This document shows positions 7,037 to 9,378 of a stretch of 9,378 bases of DNA, one piece after another. This DNA comes from a bacterium. GTDB lineage: Bacteria > Armatimonadota > Zipacnadia > Zipacnadales > Zipacnadaceae. A model generated the notes under the pieces. That model did no database searches. It saw only the letters and a program-made list of their open reading frames with translations, and was not told the DNA's origin. Position 1 is the first letter of the stretch; each line of letters starts with the position of its first letter. The stretch spans positions 1 through 9,378 of the forward strand of contig JAUWJN010000070.1 in the NCBI GenBank assembly GCA_030607655.1. Reading direction: 5' to 3'. A program made the translations under genes and the position numbers.

Positions 7037-7341
7037 GGAATTGCTGCCGGAACCTTCCTGCGCATCTCGTCTACCTTGGCCACTTTCGCCTGGAAGGCGT
7101 CCGTGGTGATGTCTTCACCAGGACTGGTCGCCAGCACGAAGGCCCTGGACCAGGTGCACCTCGCCGCCGGCCAAGTAGGGGACTTCACCTGTAACGGTAT
7201 GCCCGTCCAACCTGAAGTGTGCGATGCGCCAGTACTACTATGGATAACTAAAAATGAGCTTTTGGACTATTCCAAACGTCTATCAATTGATAGCGGCTCC
7301 ACCTTAGCAGGTCGATTCTTGTGAAAGGCGGTGAGTGAACC
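7037..7341 (+). other. Intergenic region with no convincing gene
   Basis: These 305 nt separate the beta-helix gene from the small exported-protein gene. On the + strand an open frame at 7076-7324 has no Shine-Dalgarno or recognisable motif. On the - strand a frame without an ATG is open from about 7255 down to a stop at 7033-7035; it reads like a possible gene remnant but matches nothing I know. TGGTGA at 7104-7109 and TCACCA at 7115-7120 form a short hairpin. The stretch 7250-7300 is AT-richer and holds the perfect 12-nt palindrome TATCAATTGATA at 7281-7292 and the left arm of a 15-bp inverted repeat, so any promoter for the next gene probably lies there; I see no clear -35/-10 pair. Confidence 0.5.
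7288..7302 (+). repeat. Left arm of 15-bp perfect inverted repeat
   Basis: TGATAGCGGCTCCAC here is the exact reverse complement of 7840-7854. The two arms bracket the gene at 7342-7779. The match stops abruptly on both sides. The first five bases overlap the palindrome at 7281-7292. Confidence 0.8.
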
Positions 7342-7779
7342 ATGATAGGTACGACAGCATATAGGAGCGTAGCTGTCTGTCTGGTGGCGGTCTTGGCGCT
7401 AACGGTGGGTTCAGCAAAGGTGGCACAGGCCGGTGGGGATCTGGCTAAGATTCTCGCTGGCGCAGCGGTGGGCTACCTGATGTACAAGGCGCTGGATGAT
7501 GATGATGACCAAGGGCGGGATAGGTATGAGCGCTGTGACCCCCATCGGCGATACAATCCGCCTCACACGCATGGTCAGGTGAGGCGGCCGGGGGCTGTCC
7601 GCAAAGGGTACGACAGCGGCTACCGTGATGGGTGGCAAGATGGCGTAGAGTATGGTTACGAGCGGGGTCGGGACCGCGGCAAGAAAGTACGCTTCAGCCC
7701 GGGCCAAGGGGTTGGCTACAGGGATGGCGGGCAGCGTAGATTTGAGCCGGTCGGTCGCCATCGCCGTGGTGCGCGCTGA
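7342..7779 (+). CDS. Small exported protein of unknown function with GX3 repeat
   Basis: This 145-residue protein belongs to no family I can name. Residues 7-30 form a signal peptide (short charged start, hydrophobic core AVCLVAVLALTVG, end KVAQA with likely cleavage after A30). Residues 33-50 (DLAKILAGAAVGYLMYKA) are small-residue rich and could be a glycine-zipper-like membrane or packing helix. An acidic run DDDDDQGRD follows at 52-60. From residue 89 to 113 glycine occurs at every fourth position (89, 93, 97, 101, 105, 109, 113), often followed by an aromatic residue (Y90, Y94, W98, Y106), and GYRDG recurs at 125-129. The C-terminus is Arg-rich. GX3 arrays occur in FliH-type and Yae1-type helices, but no homology is claimed. 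A GGCGGTGAG sequence at 7327-7335 serves as a moderate ribosome site. The gene is isolated by about 300 nt upstream and 600 nt downstream. The coherent signal peptide and repeat argue that it is real. Confidence 0.75.
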   Translation: MIGTTAYRSVAVCLVAVLALTVGSAKVAQAGGDLAKILAGAAVGYLMYKALDDDDDQGRDRYERCDPHRRYNPPHTHGQVRRPGAVRKGYDSGYRDGWQDGVEYGYERGRDRGKKVRFSPGQGVGYRDGGQRRFEPVGRHRRGAR

Positions 7780-7821
7780 CATCCGGCGCTGGTGAGATGT
7801 ACTATTGTCTGTAATTAGTCT

Positions 7822-7918
7822 CTGCCTTTGGCACAAAGCGTGGAGCCGCTATCAGAATCAATACAGACACTGTGTTAAGCGGGGAGCATGTGCATGCCTG
7901 AGCCGCCCGCAAAGGCAG
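7822..7918 (+). other. Possible structured RNA element downstream of the small-protein gene
   Basis: CTGCCTTTG at 7822-7830 is the exact reverse complement of CAAAGGCAG at 7910-7918, which could close a 97-nt element. Inside, CCGCT at 7846-7850 can pair with AGCGG at 7878-7882, and GCATGTGCATGC around 7887-7898 can form a small hairpin. The right arm of the 15-bp repeat falls inside. No known RNA family is recognised, and stems this short can arise by chance. Confidence 0.25.
7840..7854 (-). repeat. Right arm of 15-bp perfect inverted repeat
   Basis: GTGGAGCCGCTATCA is the exact reverse complement of 7288-7302, 537 nt away across the small exported-protein gene. ATCAAT occurs just outside both arms (7282-7287 and 7857-7862), with a 2-nt offset on the right, which faintly resembles a target-site duplication. 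Confidence 0.8.
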
Positions 7919-8019
7919 CTCCAACCGGAAAGAACCGGGAATCTCTTCCTATCAATTACCATTAAAACGCCCTACCAATGCCCTCCCCCCGCTCAAAACA
8001 GGTCCCTAGAACGAATCCT

Positions 8020-8055
8020 CCCGTAATACTGGCCGTTTACGGGGCCGGTCTTTCT
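8020..8055 (+). terminator. Candidate terminator with mutually exclusive hairpins
   Basis: CCCGTAA at 8020-8026 pairs perfectly with TTACGGG at 8037-8043. Alternatively ACTGGCC at 8028-8034 pairs with GGCCGGT at 8043-8049 (one T-G wobble), followed by CTTTCT. The two folds cannot form together because they interleave. The T content after the second stem is low. It lies about 240 nt beyond the small-protein stop, so it might end that transcript. Confidence 0.25.
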
Positions 8056-8388
8056 ATGACTCACGCCGGGGACCTTACATGCCGCTTATCGATCTGCGCC
8101 CAACCCCTCAAGTAGCCCGGAGAATAGCTCTTCCAGAGTTGCTCGCTTGGTGAGGACCATCCACCACATGTGTGCATTTACATCCTATATCCGCGTCTCC
8201 TTTCGGAACGACAATACCATCACCGTCGCGCTGGCTGGCTTTCACCTGAAGCTACAAGCCAAGGCGAGCACACTGAAAGCTTGAAATCTCTGGCTTTTCC
8301 CATGATTTTTTGTCCAGGGAGAAGAGATTATTGCACTACTGGAGGAAATACAATCTATTTGAGGAATAGCCGAACGTGATTAAAAACT

Positions 8389-8396
8389 AGGAGGTG
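8389..8396 (+). promoter_or_regulatory. Strong Shine-Dalgarno AGGAGGTG before the 3'-truncated gene
   Basis: This is the strongest ribosome-binding sequence in the window. Its GGAGG core is 4 nt from ATG 8399, 7 nt from the in-frame TTG at 8402 and 13 nt from the GTG at 8408. ATG 8399 is taken as the start; the TTG is a fair alternative that would shorten the protein by one residue. Confidence 0.75.
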
Positions 8397-8398
8397 CC

Positions 8399-9378
8399 AT
8401 GTTGGACGTGCGCAAGCAGATGAAGGTAGAAAGCGTAACCGAGGACAGCAGCGAGATAACGGTAGTTACCACTGGGGCCAAATATGTTTTCGACAAGTCA
8501 GGAGAGGCGGGCCGGATTTACTGTCATCAGCAGCTCAACGAGCAACGCCTGCTGGCTACTGTTGATCTGGGTTATCCTTTCTCCACTTTGAGCGTTGAGT
8601 ATAAAGATGATGCTACTTGTGTCCTGCACACCACCATAGGCGGGTGCGGTTACCTACGGATGCAGGTAAACAGTGACTCGCTGCTTGACTTCTATTGTAT
8701 GGGCGCATTGTCCCCGGCCGTTTCCGGGAATTTGCTACCTGATTATAGCGCCGAGAAAAATGGTCATATCCTGCTAATTGATGACAGTGGCGGGATAGGC
8801 TTTTATCCTTGTCGCGGCCTGGAAAATGTGGAAGTCAGCAACTTAATACGTAAGGGGTGGCAGATCAATTACAATTTGCAGCCATATTGTCGGTTCCTGG
8901 TTTCGGTATTTCCGCCTCGGCCCTTTGATGAGGAGCGACTACTGACCGACCGGATTGCGCATCACGGCTCAGTAAACCAGGAAGATCCCCCGCCCTATCC
9001 GTATCCTCCCGATGATATGATCGAAGAAGCTAGCAAGTATACCAACGTTCTCACTCTTCACGAGATGATCTGGCAAGGCAAGCGGACCAAAGCGGGCCAA
9101 CCAATTACATGTAGCAAGGAGCTTTACGAAGATATGCCCTGGTCCTGCCACGATTATGTGCCGGTAGATGAGGAAGAGATGCGAAGAGTTGTAGCTACGG
9201 CACACGCTTCAGGGATGAGGATAATTCCGTATATGAGCCCATTCTATTCTGTGGCCAAGGGCAAGGATTTCCTGGACCGCATAGAAGCCGCCTTGGAAGA
9301 ATACGGCTTTGATGGCGTCTATTTTGATGGGACTGCCATGGATGTGCTTGACTCCTATGAGATCATTCGGGCAGCCCG
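8399..9378 (+). CDS. Putative glycoside-hydrolase-like TIM-barrel protein, 3'-truncated
   Basis: The frame is open from ATG 8399 to the right edge, giving 326 residues with no stop. Residues 1-170 are beta-rich and look like an N-terminal sandwich domain. From about residue 205 a barrel begins: YTNVLTLHEMIWQG at 214-227, a helix around 257-271 (VDEEEMRRVVATAHASG), MRIIPYMSPFYS at 273-284, then IEAALEEYGFDGVYFDG at 295-311. The alternation of LxLHE, RIIPYMSP and GFDGVYFDG is typical of retaining glycosidase barrels of the alpha-galactosidase or alpha-amylase type, where an Asp in such a segment (D305 or D310) can be catalytic. I cannot assign a GH family. There is no signal peptide, so it probably acts in the cytoplasm on imported oligosaccharides (inference). 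Several cysteines (42, 74, 83, 100, 138, 164, 238, 250) also fit a cytoplasmic location. The rest of the barrel and the true length are outside the window. Confidence 0.75.
   Translation, partial: MLDVRKQMKVESVTEDSSEITVVTTGAKYVFDKSGEAGRIYCHQQLNEQRLLATVDLGYPFSTLSVEYKDDATCVLHTTIGGCGYLRMQVNSDSLLDFYCMGALSPAVSGNLLPDYSAEKNGHILLIDDSGGIGFYPCRGLENVEVSNLIRKGWQINYNLQPYCRFLVSVFPPRPFDEERLLTDRIAHHGSVNQEDPPPYPYPPDDMIEEASKYTNVLTLHEMIWQGKRTKAGQPITCSKELYEDMPWSCHDYVPVDEEEMRRVVATAHASGMRIIPYMSPFYSVAKGKDFLDRIEAALEEYGFDGVYFDGTAMDVLDSYEIIRAA

Larger units (their letters stand above)
7780..8398 (+). other. Long intergenic region with no convincing gene
   Basis: These 619 nt hold only weak frames: 7805-8026 and 8170-8379 on the + strand and a 24-codon frame at 8086-8160 on the - strand. 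None has a ribosome site with a recognisable product. A + frame with no good start is open from 8060 to a stop at 8282-8284 and could be a decayed gene. What it does hold is inverted repeats (7822-7918, 7840-7854, 8020-8049) and an AT-rich stretch at 8281-8390 before the next gene. TACAAT at 8349-8354 resembles a -10 box, but no matching -35 sits at the right distance, so no promoter is called. No tRNA, CRISPR or insertion sequence is seen. Confidence 0.6.

Noticed and set aside
6753..7109. 118-codon + frame over the end of the beta-helix gene
   Set aside because: It is a frame-shifted shadow of the CBM9-like domain, with Arg/Trp-rich content and no ribosome site.
7033..7255. - strand frame after the beta-helix gene, ending VDEMRRKVPAAIP
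   Set aside because: It looks mildly protein-like but has no ATG, no ribosome site and no family I can recognise. It is mentioned under the intergenic entry rather than called as a pseudogene.
8170..8379. 69-codon + frame with a GTG start
   Set aside because: It lacks a ribosome site and recognisable motifs, and the following gene has its own strong Shine-Dalgarno.
8969..9205. 78-codon - strand frame
   Set aside because: It is opposite the long open frame of the glycosidase-like gene, which has a strong ribosome site and coherent domain motifs.

Overview
The window looks like a bacterial chromosome fragment from an environmental, carbohydrate-degrading lineage of moderately high GC. Every gene I can support lies on the + strand, and most have strong Shine-Dalgarno sequences. 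A large secreted beta-helix protein with a CBM9-like tail, next to small-molecule dehydrogenases and a possible glycosidase, would fit groups such as Armatimonadota, Planctomycetota or related candidate phyla. That placement is a guess from gene style only; there is no rRNA or other marker gene.

Layout: (1) 3-4085 is a run of five co-directional metabolic genes: the C-terminal two thirds of a thiamine-diphosphate 2-oxoacid dehydrogenase E1 beta subunit, a short-chain dehydrogenase (SDR), a PF04909-type metal amidohydrolase, a malate/L-lactate dehydrogenase-family (Ldh_2) oxidoreductase and a small cupin. Spacing is 20 to 114 nt. A GC-rich hairpin follows the cupin stop. (2) 4217-7036 encodes a 939-residue exported right-handed beta-helix protein ending in a CBM9-like domain. 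(3) 7037-7341 has no convincing gene. (4) 7342-7779 encodes a small exported protein with a glycine every fourth residue; a perfect 15-bp inverted repeat flanks this gene. (5) 7780-8398 is a long gap with several inverted repeats and no convincing gene. (6) 8399 to the right edge is the start of a protein that looks like a TIM-barrel glycoside hydrolase.

How the genes may work together (inference): the secreted beta-helix protein binds or cuts a polysaccharide and the 8399 protein processes imported pieces. The amidohydrolase, SDR and Ldh_2 enzyme convert a hydroxy- or sugar-acid to a 2-oxo acid, which the E1 complex (alpha subunit presumably upstream) decarboxylates to an acyl-CoA. The cupin could be an auxiliary isomerase or a sensor. 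No substrate can be named from sequence alone, and no regulator, transporter, CRISPR array, tRNA or transposase is visible.
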